The position numbers and the translations under genes were made by a program. From Coccinella septempunctata (Eukaryota; Arthropoda; Insecta; Coleoptera; Coccinellidae), in the NCBI RefSeq assembly GCF_907165205.1, contig NC_058189.1, positions 53,842,270 through 53,906,269 of the forward strand: 64,000 bases of DNA, in the 5' to 3' direction. Below the pieces are notes generated by a model that ran no database searches, was not told the DNA's origin, and saw nothing but the letters and a program-made list of their open reading frames with translations. The first letter of the stretch is position 1; each line of letters starts with the position of its first letter. Positions 32,703 through 44,107 of this stretch are shown piece after piece.

Positions 32703-33014
32703 ATAGACTGACTGTGGATCATTCCGTCAATCTATAGTATACACAGTTGATTGAAATGGGATCCATATAGAATAATATTGATCGTTTTTAGACGGCCTCT
32801 AATTTCCCAAATCTTTTTCTTTCACATTTCATCTCGATCGAGATCTAGCTTGACTATGAATGGTAGTACCCTCCATTTAAGCTTGACGGTGCATTGGCAG
32901 CCTATAATTCCGTCAATCTATTCCATTCTTGCATATAATACAGATGACCAACGGAATGCTTTCTGCGATGTCCCTTCAATCTCATTATTAATCTCCATGA
33001 TGTTTTCCCTCTAA

Positions 33015-33793
33015 ACAAAAACTAGCTTTCTGAAACTGATGTCTATATGTATCAATCATTCCATCCTATTAAGAAATAACTGGACGTAATTAGCATCTCA
33101 TCTACACCAATGACATTTATGGATAAAAAGATCACCGTTGATTAACAAGGTGTAAATGGAATTCCTGAATTTGCATTTAATCCAAGTTATACATACTCGA
33201 TGGTTGATTGAATATTCAGATAACTCTCACTTACTGTTATAAAGATATACTAGCAGTTATTCAATGTTTCAATAAGTTATCCACATCAATACACCGATAT
33301 TTACACGAGTATTAGCAAATCAGAAAATAGAAAAATGTGTTATTAATTGAACAGTTCGTTTTACCATGCTAAAATGAGGTAATGTTTCGTAATAATGCTG
33401 AATATTCAGGGTATATGTGCAATTTGTTATTGAAAAATTCAAATCGCCTAGTCAACATTAACGAGTGAAAACTTATATTGAGTGGGGTTCAAAACCGTTA
33501 TACAATCTTGAGAACCAGTTTCAAATTTCGTTAATGTACAGACAGTTCCATGCAATCGAGGTATAGTGCAGGGAAATTGAAAATCACACTGGAATTTTGT
33601 TGTTTTCTTTCAAGTTGCACAAAATGTGAACCGATATTCATAGTATTCAAACGCTAAAGACTTCGATCTTGAATGAACCTAAGTATTTGTGTATTTGGTA
33701 CTCACAACTATGTGAAAAGGTTGTACTCATTTCAGTAATGTGAATAATCCACAATAAGAATCTCGATATATTTGATTCTCTTCAAATATTGAC
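33015..33793. other. No recognisable feature
   Basis: Unique AT-rich DNA with nothing assignable. Confidence 0.4.
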
Positions 33794-34053
33794 CCCCGGT
33801 TTCATAAAGCTCGATCGGGGAATCAACGCTTGATTGACAGATAAACGTCAATTTGTTTTCAATCAATAATTCAGTCATAAGAATTCGGAATTCAATTCTC
33901 GAATCAAATTATGATCTATATACATCTATACAATGATTCTAAATTGCTTCTTGTTCAATATATGTAGGAATGAAAAAGTTTTAGCGATTTCGTTTTTGAA
34001 ATCCAGTGACTGTCAAATCGTTGATCGGGCAGTAAGAGTTTTATGAAACCCGC
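33794..34053. mobile_element. MITE with GGTTTCATAAA ends
   Basis: About 260 bp. The left end reads cccggtttcataaagctc then gatcggggaatcaacgcttga. The right end, inverted, reads agcgggtttcataaaactc then gcccgatcaacgatttgac. The inverted arms are about 55 bp with indels. This terminus type is common in non-autonomous insect DNA elements. The target duplication is not clear. Confidence 0.65.
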
Positions 34054-34064
34054 TGTTAATTGAT

Positions 34065-34125
34065 GTGGGCAATACTTGATGAATATACATAACTAAACTG
34101 AAGAAACTGAATTACATGGTTTTCT
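34065..34125 (+). repeat. Dispersed repeat fragment
   Basis: A match to 31495-31550 (gatacttgatgaatatacataa-like, then gaaactgaattacatggttttc). It lies directly right of the MITE at 33794-34053. Confidence 0.4.
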
Positions 34126-34533
34126 TCAAATATGAATATCAGGATTCAGGATTTTTTTATAATTGAAGTGCATAGTTGGAAATGTACACATCCTCATACT
34201 TTGAGAGTTGATGTATCCAGAAATGTGAACCAAGCTTTATCAGAAAATAAAATTGATTCAGGTTATCAATGACTTGGTTGGCAAGGGTTATCAACATCTT
34301 CAATTTTCTGATAACGCGTAGAACAATATGAAAACAAAATGTCTCCTTTAAAAACCGTGTAACATGTGCCCACCGAGAATCCAGCCAGTTGAGATAAAAA
34401 CCGAACAGAGGTTCATGGAGCTTCTGTCATCACATTTTCAGCATTGTTTTTTAACCCTTGGATTCTCTTCTTTTGCCTACCACTCCTTTTATTATTTAAG
34501 CACTAATCGTTTCATGCAAAGAGCTGACACAAC

Positions 34534-34609
34534 GCGAAACAGTACTTTGGAAAGTTTTTGATAATCTACAGCAACATTGGGATACTCGATCGTGAAGTCG
34601 GTGAAACAT
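34534..34609 (+). repeat. Short dispersed repeat, copy 2
   Basis: Pairs with 4636-4712: cgcgaaacagtactttggaa at the left, gaagtcggtgaaacatttat at the right, with mismatches in between. Unknown element. Confidence 0.6.
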
Positions 34610-35114
34610 TTATTTCACTCGCTTTTCTTTTTTCTCCTCTTTCCTGGAGTAGGAAGTCTTCCTTGAACTTGGAACATAGATACAAGGAATGGAAAATGAA
34701 CAATTGTCGTTGTCCAAAGACTGAAGTGAAATAGTTGCTTAGTGTCGTCGATCACAATTGAGATAGTTAACAGTTGACTGTGACATCATTGTCGCATCAA
34801 TTTTCAATGCAGAAAGGTAGGACGTATATAAATTTATTTGATTTACGCTACTGCTTTAGTGTCGCGCTAGACAGAGAAGCATCGAATGTGGGTACTACAA
34901 CAAATACTCTCGTAGCACTTAAATGGCCATTCCATGTTTTAAGTCCTTGCAGATCTCTCAGATACTAGAGTTCATTGAAGCTGGAAGGCGAGCTGCAGAT
35001 GGCGCAGTTTGAATAACAGCTCTGATGGGAGTACAATAGACCTTAAGGTCGCAGTGAAATGTAACACCCTCACCAAACTACAAACTATATAAACTATTTC
35101 CTACTTAGGCCCGG
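34610..35114. other. No recognisable feature
   Basis: AT-rich DNA with short frames. A less AT-rich patch at 34960-35040 (gctggaaggcgagctgcaga) has no assignable meaning. Confidence 0.35.
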
Positions 35115-36225
35115 TAGTTTCACGTGCGAATAACTAAATTTATTCGATAGCTAAGTCTTATTCTTAGGATAAGTAAAAATGCTGTCAGAGACATTTGTCT
35201 CTGATGCTGTCTTTCACTTTCAGATAGTGTTATTTAAGATGTCTAAAACACTGGTGTGTGCACTTGTCACTTTTTGCAAGCATCAACATTTCAGAAAATC
35301 GGGGATATGTGATCAGTTTCGTGGCGGCGCCACCATGTCATTTGCCTCGTTCCATCCTTGTTCTACCAAAGGAAGTCCAATGATACTCTCTCGTTTTATT
35401 TTGTTTAGCGTTGATATCGAATGTCGATCAACGAGTTGAAAATATGAAACGGCCCATTTTGTCAGCTGTTAAGGAATATTTGTGATTTACAGTTTTTCGT
35501 TGTAAAAACAAATCTGTCAATATTTCAACACTACTGAATAAGGGTTCGAAGGAGGATTTACCGTCCTTCTTCAAGTTAATTTCCGTTTGACAACTTGAAT
35601 TCGTGAGGGGGTAATTCAATATGATTTTAATAAAACACAGTTGATTGATCAAATATCCAATATATTCAGATGACAGAAAGGGAATTTTCACTATATCTAC
35701 TCAGGAAGAATATTTGAAGTAACAGACTCGAATAGATTTATGTATCTCTGATTCTCAATACATGCTCACAATTCACATAACGTATTTCCAATACAGTTTT
35801 TTTGAAATATTGCTGAAGTTTCCATAAAACTTAGCTATATCGGTCCCGAATGTTCATTCATCTGATTTAGTTCTGCTTCAAATTCCAACAACACCGAATT
35901 CTTAGCTGTAGTTCTTGATTGTCCATACAGAAAACTGAACTTACTGAACGACATGTTGAATGATTGAATGTTCTACACCTCTTTCTCGAAACTTATACAT
36001 TTTCACATACCAATAATACACATATTCGTACGTCGTAGGAAAGTATTCAAATTATTTCCAAATATCATATGAGAATGCTCTGTCAAATTCTAAACAGCGC
36101 TACCTACAGTGGAAAGAACGAAATTGATCCCATATCCCCACGAAATTAAAAACAAAATCGAATCAGTGAATACACCAGAGTTTTAGACATCTTAGTGTTA
36201 TTCATCGAATAAATCTGTCATTGAA
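35115..36225. repeat. Diverged inverted repeat pair
   Basis: The segment 35215-35340 (gtgttatttaagatgtct, aaaacactggtgt, cggggatatgtgatcagttt) recurs inverted at about 36110-36215 (inverted: aacactaagatgtctaaaac, tctggtgtattcact, ggggatatgggatcaatttc). Either these are two opposite copies of one dispersed repeat or the arms of an old 1.1-kb element. Further weak symmetry (tttattcgat) reaches 35140 and 36205. The interior has no coding signal. Confidence 0.5.
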
Positions 36226-36593
36226 ACTCCTTAATAAGATTTTATTTGTCATAGATCGAATGTCGTTACGTCATTATTGGTTGAATTTTTTAGATTCTGG
36301 ATGTATGGTTATTTTTTGTGTGATTTTCACGAAATATTTGATTTCTAATTGGAATTATGACAATTTCTACAATGCGGTGTCTTATTTTACATTAATCGGT
36401 GAAAAGTAGTATACCGTGTTTTCATAGAATTGTAATTCGTCAAATAATTTCATCTGAAAGCACCGAAATAGGGTATCCTTCAGATAGGAAATTATTTGAC
36501 AGATACTTATTGACATTGAATAAAATTTATTCGAAGGTGAAAGTACCGGGCCTTAGAACCTTAATGTTTTCTTTTCTGTGACTCTTATATAGT
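36226..36593. other. No recognisable feature
   Basis: AT-rich DNA with chance frames only. Confidence 0.35.
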
Positions 36594-37453
36594 GAGTAGA
36601 GAGAAAGAGAAAGATCGCCGTACTAAAAATGTATTTCCAAAAACGGGGAAAATAGGAGTCACTGCGATCGCTAGGATGATAGATAAGGGGTGGGGATTTA
36701 AGAGTCGAATTGAAATGAACAGCCTTCATTTTATTTTAGGTTATGTGTCATCGTAGTTTTTTCTGATGATTCTTCGAATATATTATATATAAGACAACAA
36801 AAGGTAGCAATCTCAGATTTATCACTTATTAGAGTAGATTCTGTTTTCAATATCCAGCTGAGAACCGTTATAAACCATATATTATGTCATGCCAACAAAA
36901 TTCTTCAAGAATATCCACTTCTGAACCATGTAGTTTTATTGGTTAGATATTCTTATTCAGAAGAAACCACTTCTCACGAGGGATGACAATTTCGATTTCG
37001 TTTATAATGAATCCAACATCTTTTTTAATATCTTCATCACAAAATGCTCTTGACACACAAATTGATTTCGAGTCTATTCTTGAGGTAAGGTTTTCTTCCA
37101 ATTTCCTCTCAGAAATGTACTCTGAAATTTTATCTCTTCTCCTTTTCCTTCCGATGCCAAACCACTCTTACACTAGCGCATGCTTCAACATTTCAATGGT
37201 CATATGTTGTTCTCTTATCAAAAATCGAAAATAATAATATTCTAATCATCTGTCACCAGGAAGACAGTTCACTCAGCCAACTCCAACTAGCTTAAATCAA
37301 AATTTCGCCCTCCCGTGATCGCCAGCGCTGCTATTGGCAAAAACATGAACCACCTATTGGTACTAGAGGACAAATAATGTGTGGTCTCAAACTCTTCTAC
37401 TCTGTAATCTGTGGTCTCAAAGCAGCGATAGTTCTCCTTCTCTCTACTCTCCA
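36594..37453 (+). repeat. GATCGC-ended repeat family, copy 3 (most complete)
   Basis: About 860 bp. The left end gagtagagagaaagagaaag plus atcgccg and the right end, inverted, gagtagagagaaggagaact plus atcgctg form roughly 27-bp imperfect inverted repeats. Internal blocks are shared with copy 1 (same orientation) and copy 2 (inverted). An ATAGTG is found on both sides (before the left end and after the right) and may be a target duplication. Inverted ends and no coding capacity suggest a non-autonomous DNA transposon of unknown superfamily. Confidence 0.72.
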
Positions 37454-37489
37454 TAGTGCTTTATATGGGTGAAGAAATGGAAATATTGA

Positions 37490-38331
37490 ATTACAGAACA
37501 TTTTCAAAGGGCTCCGCTCCTTCGTCTACTCAAGATGTAGAATGAGCACTTTTTTCCCTAACTAGGTGTTTATAAGTCGGTTAGTTATAGAGTAGGTATA
37601 TCAATTTTTGCAAGAACCCAGTATACGGAAGTTCAACCGACCCTAACAGGAAATATCGACACCTGCTCCTTATTATGAGTCAGCAACCCTCTACTTATTA
37701 CTTCAACAGGGGTGCATACGATGAAAGGAAGGAAATACTTTCAAGCAGATGTCCGAGCGATTCTTATACGCCACGATCGATTGCCATCTTCATAAGGAGA
37801 TCAGATTAACACAACTACTTTTACTGCATACCAGCGTCCATCGGCACACAGTTCGAAAGTAGCAGCTATACATTGGCGCAAAAAAGCCTTATTAAATTAA
37901 TGTGTCCTTGCTCCGAAGTTGGTCGTCGGCGGACAGGCCGTCACCATTAGAAGTTGGATAACCTCGAATTGCCAAAGATGGCATTTCAGTAGGTGTGTCA
38001 ATTGCGAGCGTTATTCAGAACAATCCAATTCTATACGGGCCTGAAGTGCAACTGGCGAGGAGACCGACTCCGTTCGAATTATATGTTCCACGAGGTTGAT
38101 GGATCAGGTGTATGGATAAGATTTCATCGATCACTAGTAGTGTCTCAAAAACGGATTTCAACGTGTCGGATTATGGAGATTTCTTTCGAAATAATAATGG
38201 AAAATCGTCATTGTCTGAGAGGGTTGCTGAAAAAAGTTCTATGAACATTAGCTGCGAACGTACAGGGTTTTAGATTTTGAATTTTTTTTTCATAGTATTT
38301 GCACAGATAATGAACTGAAATTTGGCTTATA
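37490..38331. other. Less AT-rich unique block
   Basis: Between 37700 and 38200 the DNA is repeat-free and relatively rich in GC (for example gttggtcgtcggcggacagg and aactggcgaggagaccg). Frames such as 37993-38244 (83 codons) show no recognised motif. It could be regulatory DNA or an unrecognised exon. Confidence 0.25.
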
Positions 38332-39028
38332 CAGAGTGAAACTTTGACTCGTAAACATATTTTAACAGTTGATTCTTTAGGTGAAAAGAAACATCTTTTT
38401 CCTTTACCATTTTTTCCAAATAGGCCCTGATAAAAAGATACAGCCATCTGAAGTTTCCATAATGAGCTGTGCCACCCCTGGAAAAACAAAATTACCTTCA
38501 GTAACAAGCTGAATCTGTGACAACACATCTGCCAATCTTTAAACAGAGTTGTATTCAGTCGAAGTATACCCAATACTACAAATTTCACAGAAAATTTAAA
38601 ATTTTTTAACATTAAAGTACTCGAAAACGGCGCATTATACGAGAAAATCTGAGAAATACTTTTATTTTGAAAAACGTTCAAATATAATGTTCATTAGATA
38701 CCGTCAAACTTAGTTCCAAGAGTTGAATACTGAATTTTTGGTATTTTTATGGTACGTAATTGTCATAATGAGAAAACTGGAAGACGTGGGTGATATCTTG
38801 TGTTCGAAAAAGATTCATCATATAAATGAAAAACTATATTCCGAAAGTCATTTCATTCGATGAAACCGTTTGTGAGATAGAACTAAAGATTACATTTTTT
38901 ATGGTTTTTCAACAGCCCGTATCTTTTAAACCGATCTTATTCGCAAAAGAGAGTAAAGAATAAAAGCGTTTCCTTTGACCACAAGAATCTACTGATAAAA
39001 TATTTGTACGAGTCAAAGTAGCACCCTG
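38332..39028 (-). mobile_element. CAGGGTG element copy f
   Basis: Reverse orientation. It starts CAGAGTGAAACTTTGACTCG (TA at 38330-38331) and ends GAGTCAAAGTAGCACCCTG (TA at 39029-39030). The body contains the reverse-complement family blocks caaataggccctgataaaaa, gccacccctggaaaaacaaa, cacatctgcc and catttcattcgatgaaaccg. Length is 697 bp, the uninterrupted family size. A 157-codon frame crossing its left end (38208-38681, minus) is a chance frame over the repeat. Confidence 0.87.
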
Positions 39029-40604
39029 TATATTACAATTTAGGATTAACATCATGTGACATACCGATATGGGAACACTGAAAATTATACCTCATAATTA
39101 ATGATCGAATTGAATCAGTTTAGCTATTCCATCCTCATGATAAAAACCCATCAAGGACCTAATTAACCTGGGTAACAAAAGGTCTATCCATTTTTGGCAC
39201 ATAAAGTTTAGAAAAACTAAAATTTCCTCCATCCTTCTTAGAGGGGTTATTTCCATGAGAAACCCCTCAATTATAAATGAAAAGTTCCATAATTTGAAAC
39301 GAAAATTGACTTGTAAATAGCGAAGATGAATTTTGTGCCTTATTTTTTACTCCCAATGTATGAATTCCTAGTTTTAGCTCCAGTGGAAATTGGTGTGACT
39401 GTGCCATGACCATCGACGTTCTCATGTCTGTGGTTGTGACCATAAAGTTTGATAGACAGAGAATAATGGCTCATAAAACACATGTCACAATGCTCAAGGA
39501 AACAGATGTAGTATGATCAATTTATGCAACTGTCGAGGGCAAAAGACGTATCGAAACAAGATTTGATACTAATCTTAATCTGTGAGAGATGCTAAAGGAA
39601 AGACGAATAACCGAAACTTACCCAGCGTATACTCTTCACCTGGGAGCTAGTTAATAAATAAGAAATAAGAAAAAGAAACAGAAATTCCAAAGATTATAAT
39701 CTGTAATCTTCGAGAAATTCGAGATGTTAACTTTTACCGAAAACAAATGTAAACGTCAGTTTGACAAATATGAGGTTATAGCACCGATTACAGACGGGGG
39801 TGGGTAGTATCGATTCAATTTATCGATAGCGAAGAGTGGTGTTTTTGTCCTCGTTATTTATGAAATTTATTTTATTATGGTTTCTTGAGGCAAATCTCCT
39901 GGCCTGCTAGTTGTCAGTTCTGATTCCGGTAGCTTTCCACGTTGAATGATTGAGTTGTTCAGCCGTATTGATTGGTTTTAAATTCATCACGGAATTTCAC
40001 AGAAACATAAAATATGTGCATTCTATAATACTAAGCATCACAGATATTAAATGCGAGTGACCCTAAAATCCAATCAAGAGTATGAATATTCAGATCAATA
40101 AAAAACTATTCAACGGGACCCAAATCAAGTGGAGATCAAATAACAGTTTGTATTCATGCACTTGAATTGATTTCGCGGACGCGTCATCCATATCCATAAA
40201 TTTCTCGACAAATGGCGGTTTTAAATATCGCATACATGCATAAAGATATAGTTCTTCACAAATTCATCTGAATTTAGTATGAGGAAAGTTTTGGCTTGGT
40301 CTCGAAAAGTTGCAATAAATGCATTGAAGTAGCACTCAGATTGTCGAATGTTTAAAGCTTTGGACTCGATTGATTTTTTGTTTTGTATTCATCACCTGAA
40401 TTCTATTACCATACGTTTGTGAGCGAGGAAAAGGTAGACAGTTCTGAGACTACCTAACTGCTCCAGATATTTTGTAAAGAGTGATTATTGATTAAGTAGG
40501 CATGCAATTATTTTTTGGACCTATATCATTGAGTACCCAGCTCAATGGACTGAGCTGTAGTACTAGGATTTTTCTTGGAAAATTCCACAACAAAGTTCAA
40601 TATA
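39029..40604. other. No recognisable feature
   Basis: AT-rich DNA. At about 39805-39835 tatcgattcaatttatcgat plus agcg contains two ATCGAT cores, one of them a DRE-like TATCGATA-type site. It is isolated and not supported by a gene start. Confidence 0.35.
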
Positions 40605-40723
40605 CAGAGTGGCCCATTGCAAACAAAACAGCGGCTCTGTGGCTGGCACTTTATAAAAATGCTCGAAACAATTAGATTTTTGATTTCAGAGGGACTTCTG
40701 TTTCGTTTCAATGGCCCACTCTG
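40605..40723. mobile_element. Short MITE, 119 bp
   Basis: Starts CAGAGTGGCCCATTGCAAAC and ends, inverted, CAGAGTGGGCCATTGAAACG, both continuing AAACAG. TA precedes the left end (40603-40604); the right flank is TT. The interior is non-coding. Confidence 0.68.
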
Positions 40724-40811
40724 TTTGTAATCTGTTCATTAAAAAAGGATTCCCAAAAGTTTTATTGGCAAATATTTTCAAAATTGTCCTGCATCTCACA
40801 TGGAGTTTGGA

Positions 40812-41640
40812 CTAGGGGGAGTCCGGAGACTTGCTCAATTAGGAGACTTGAAGTACCTCAAATATTTCAATTCGGGAGTGAGAGGGTTGAACGTAATTTT
40901 GTTGTTAGGAAGTAATTAAGTAGGTAATTGAATAATTTTTGTTTGTTACACTCTCTGAAAAGTTTAATAGGTAGGTGGTGGTATTTAGTTTTATTGCTTC
41001 AATTGATTAATATTTTTTTACAAACGATGAGCCTTTCTAATTATTGTTGTAGAAGTTTCAGGAAAACATTTGTTGAATAGACTAAAAGGGGGTGCGGGAG
41101 ACTTTACCCATGCTATGGTCGGGAGACATAATCAGTGGTCCAAGTTTTCCGCACTGAGCTTAGATAATAGTTTGCTTCAAAAAAAAAAAAATTGAAATAT
41201 AGAAATAAATATAAAAATATATACATATTTACTTAAAAAAATGAAAAACACCTCGGAAATAAGTGAGAGTGACTCTGAAATAGAAAATATGTATTTCATA
41301 TGCTGATACATCTGATGACGAAAACCTTGATATAGACAATCGTGAACAATTGGAAATTGTTTTCTTTCAATGTTTTTCCTGATAAACAAACTTATGATCA
41401 AGTCTCTCTCCCCCGTTTCAACTCTCCCATGGGTTAGGGAGACATGAGCCAATTTTCAGTCCCTAAAAAAAGAATTACTGCACTCAAAATGTTCATCTCA
41501 TCATTACTCAAGTATTATCTATCGTTACCTATTTGAGCATGATATCTTCACGCAAAAAAACAGGTTGTTAGCATTTACAGATACAACTTAGGTGGCTTCA
41601 GACTGAAAAGGGGTTCAACTCTCCCGAACTCCCCATACTT
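40812..41640 (+). repeat. 0.8-kb dispersed repeat, copy 1
   Basis: Direct repeat with 44108-44860. Shared blocks are gagacttgctca..taggagacttga, gggagact.tacccatgctatggt, aatcagtggtccaagttttcc, ctcggaaataagtgagagtg, ttcaactctcccatgggtta and aactctcc at the right end. One plus frame over both copies reads SEISESDSEI, an acidic Ser-rich run that could be a relic of a transposase or nuclear protein tail, but I cannot name it. No ends are resolved. Minus-strand frames (41177-41452) look like chance. Confidence 0.7.
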
Positions 41641-41841
41641 CTATCATCAATGACCACTTATTAGGTATTTAAGGGCGTGATTCTAACCTAAAATAATTTG
41701 TTGAACTGGCTGCAGAACTCCCCATTTTTGATGGATTTTGAAAATTGAATGTATTCATAACTGAATTATCATTATCATTATCAATATTAATACTAATTCA
41801 ACAACAAAAAGTTGTTATTCTTTGATAATAATATAATAATA

Positions 41842-42101
41842 GGGAACTCTAGATTTGTCGAAATCAGCTGACCGTTCGTTGTCGTGGGGCACACAAAGCT
41901 TTTTATTATCACTGTAAAGAGGCATTTCTGAGAAAGCTATAGTTTAATTACTCTAATCAAATGCCGGGAAGAACATTTTTTTTAAGAAAAGGCACAACAT
42001 ACAAACTCGACCAAAACAGCATGTGAATCAATGGAGGGAAAAGCTTGTGTGCCCCACGGCAACGATCGCTTAGCTGATTTTGACAAATCGTTAGAGTTCT
42101 C
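41842..42101. mobile_element. MITE with about 62-bp inverted arms
   Basis: A 260-bp element flanked by TA (41840-41841 and 42102-42103). The left arm is gggaactctagatttgtcg, aaatcagctgaccgttcgtt and gtcgtggggcacacaaagc. The right arm, inverted, is gagaactctaacgatttgtc, aaaatcagctaagcgatcg and ttgccgtggggcacacaagc. TA flanks suggest Tc1/mariner-type mobilisation. Non-coding. Confidence 0.8.
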
Positions 42102-42255
42102 TATTTACTTCAAACTGACTGACAGGACAATTAAGTTAGGTTAATGAAATGACAACGATCATCGGCAACTGGCCAACCAATGAAATAGCTTTATTGGACT
42201 AGGATGAAGTTGCACCAAAATAAAAAACAGAAATATTACTAGATATAAAAACTTA

Positions 42256-42380
42256 AGGGCCCCTTACTTAAGATTCTGTTAAGCCACAGTCGTGCAACTG
42301 GAAATAAAGTTAAGCGTCCATTAACTTTAAACGACACTTAGTTAAGTACTCGTTTTAAGGGGTATTGGAGCAAACGGGCC
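42256..42380. mobile_element. Possible short MITE with TTA target
   Basis: A 125-bp segment starting agggccccttacttaag and ending, inverted, ggcccgtttgctccaatacc, with TTA on both sides (42253-42255, 42381-42383). A 3-bp TTA duplication and GGGCC ends fit PIF/Harbinger-type MITEs. The terminal match is short, so this is tentative. Confidence 0.4.
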
Positions 42381-42383
42381 TTA

Positions 42384-44107
42384 GTGTTTACCTAACAATC
42401 GAGGGTTAAAAACATTCAACAATGAATCTAAATGAAATTTCATATTGAGAATGGAATTTAGTGTGCAGATTGCTGAGAAAGTATATATCATAAGGTGAAT
42501 AGACTTGTACATTACCAACCGCTTGAAATGTTATGAGAGTTTTGGTGACACTATGCATCCCTGCCCTTCCTTTCGCCAGAGTAATGCTATTATCATAGCA
42601 ACATTGGTATTTATGACCTCATTTTCACCACCGTATTCCATTGCATAGGATACGGGGACTTTGAACCTACTTTTCCTTCTCAATCTGCATATGAGAAGCA
42701 AACGACTAATTTCTTAACCGTCATCACCTCCTTATGAATTTTATGCAACAAGAGCCTGGTTTCTTTGTTTTTCGAGTCATCAAGGCTGACTTGTTGCATA
42801 TTTTTAGCGGCGGCAACCTTTGACCTTTTTTTTTGTCGAATAACTTCATCGACTCAAAGGTGCTGTCGTCATTTCACATTCCATGAGGCTCCGCTAATTA
42901 ATAACGTCGGCTTCTTCACAAAACATGAATTCGTAATAGGTTTTGAATAGTAGTTGTGTCGAATTATTTTCCTTCTAACAGCTGCTGCTGATGTGGAACA
43001 AACAATTTTGCAAATTCAAGCTTGAAAATCGTGTAAAGCTGGGACTAACACTAGTATGTCAGTTTTTTTGGATTTGGATGAGGAAATCTTTTGATAGCAA
43101 ATTCGTGACTGTAGGGGCATCCCGTAGGAGAGTTAGCAACTTCTCAAAGTATTCTTAATGGCAGTAAAGTCATTTAAAAGGTTTTGCATTTCTATTGACG
43201 ATTACTCTAAGAAAAAACTAGCTAAAAATGATGGGTGAAGTATGTATTAAGTGGTAAAGTTTCTGAAAGAATACAAGTATTGAGATGTTGAAATTGTTCA
43301 TTATTTGCTTCTAGACAGTGACTTAACAGCAATAAAAATGATATCTAAAGGATCATAGACCCTCCCTGAACCTTAAATTAATAACAGATGATACAATAAT
43401 GAACTGTGAAACAGGCCTTATACTGAACATTGATATTGATTCACTCCTAAATTGCTTCCCCTACTCCATGTTGCTTTGTCTGAAGATTTCTTGAATTTTC
43501 TTCCTGAAAGTCCTCTCTGGATATCTGTATCTGTTGAAGTCGTGTAGTCCCCCTTGTAGTCAGAAGTTTAAATTTTGTAATGTTCATATTATTCTTCCTT
43601 CAGCAAAATTTCTTTGAAAGTATTTTGAATCTTGTTTCATTGGACTTTAGTGATTTCAAATAAAATTCATCTCAACTCAATCAAGTGAGTTTGCTGGGTG
43701 TCCTAATTTTGTGAGAGCTGATATAAGTCTGTTGCTTTACTTCTCTCTATAACTTGGTTTCTGCTGTTGAGACGTAAGATGTACCCTTATTCAATAACTG
43801 GTCTTCATATCTCCTTGTAGTCACTGCTGGCTGATGATTTATACCTTTCGTCTGTAAGTAAGTGTCCTAAACTGAGCTGCCCTCGAAATGGTAATTTTTT
43901 TATTATTCCGGTAAGTTTACTGTCGTAGTGGATATTCGAAGATATTTTCTGATTTGATTTTTTAGTTTAATAATGTTATACATGAAGAGGTCAGTATATA
44001 GGTTGCGATCGTGTGATTATTGAACTTTGAACCATAGGAATGTTATTGATTGAAGCTGATTTATAGTATACTGTTATACATAAGCGTGGCCTGGATGATT
44101 TAGGGAG
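42384..44107. other. No recognisable feature
   Basis: AT-rich DNA. The stretch 43440-43900 has the look of a decayed minus-strand frame with many stops (for example GLHDFNRYRYPERTFRKKIQ), but I recognise no family. Confidence 0.35.

Larger units (their letters stand above)
31790..32960 (+). repeat. Degenerate minisatellite around GGCxGCCTATCATT
   Basis: Repeated, diverged units start near 31794, 31869, 32022, 32098, 32135, 32790 and 32895. Their shared core is like gg(c/a)ggcctatcattycgtcaatctatt. Spacing is irregular (about 40-110 bp). The array is interrupted by a LINE insertion at 32293-32702. Open frames in this region are by-products of the repeat. Unit order and length are eye estimates. 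Confidence 0.55.

Noticed and set aside
38208..38681. 157-codon minus-strand frame
   Set aside because: It lies across the left part of CAGGGTG copy f, is not open in the other copies and has no protein-like motif. Treated as a chance frame.
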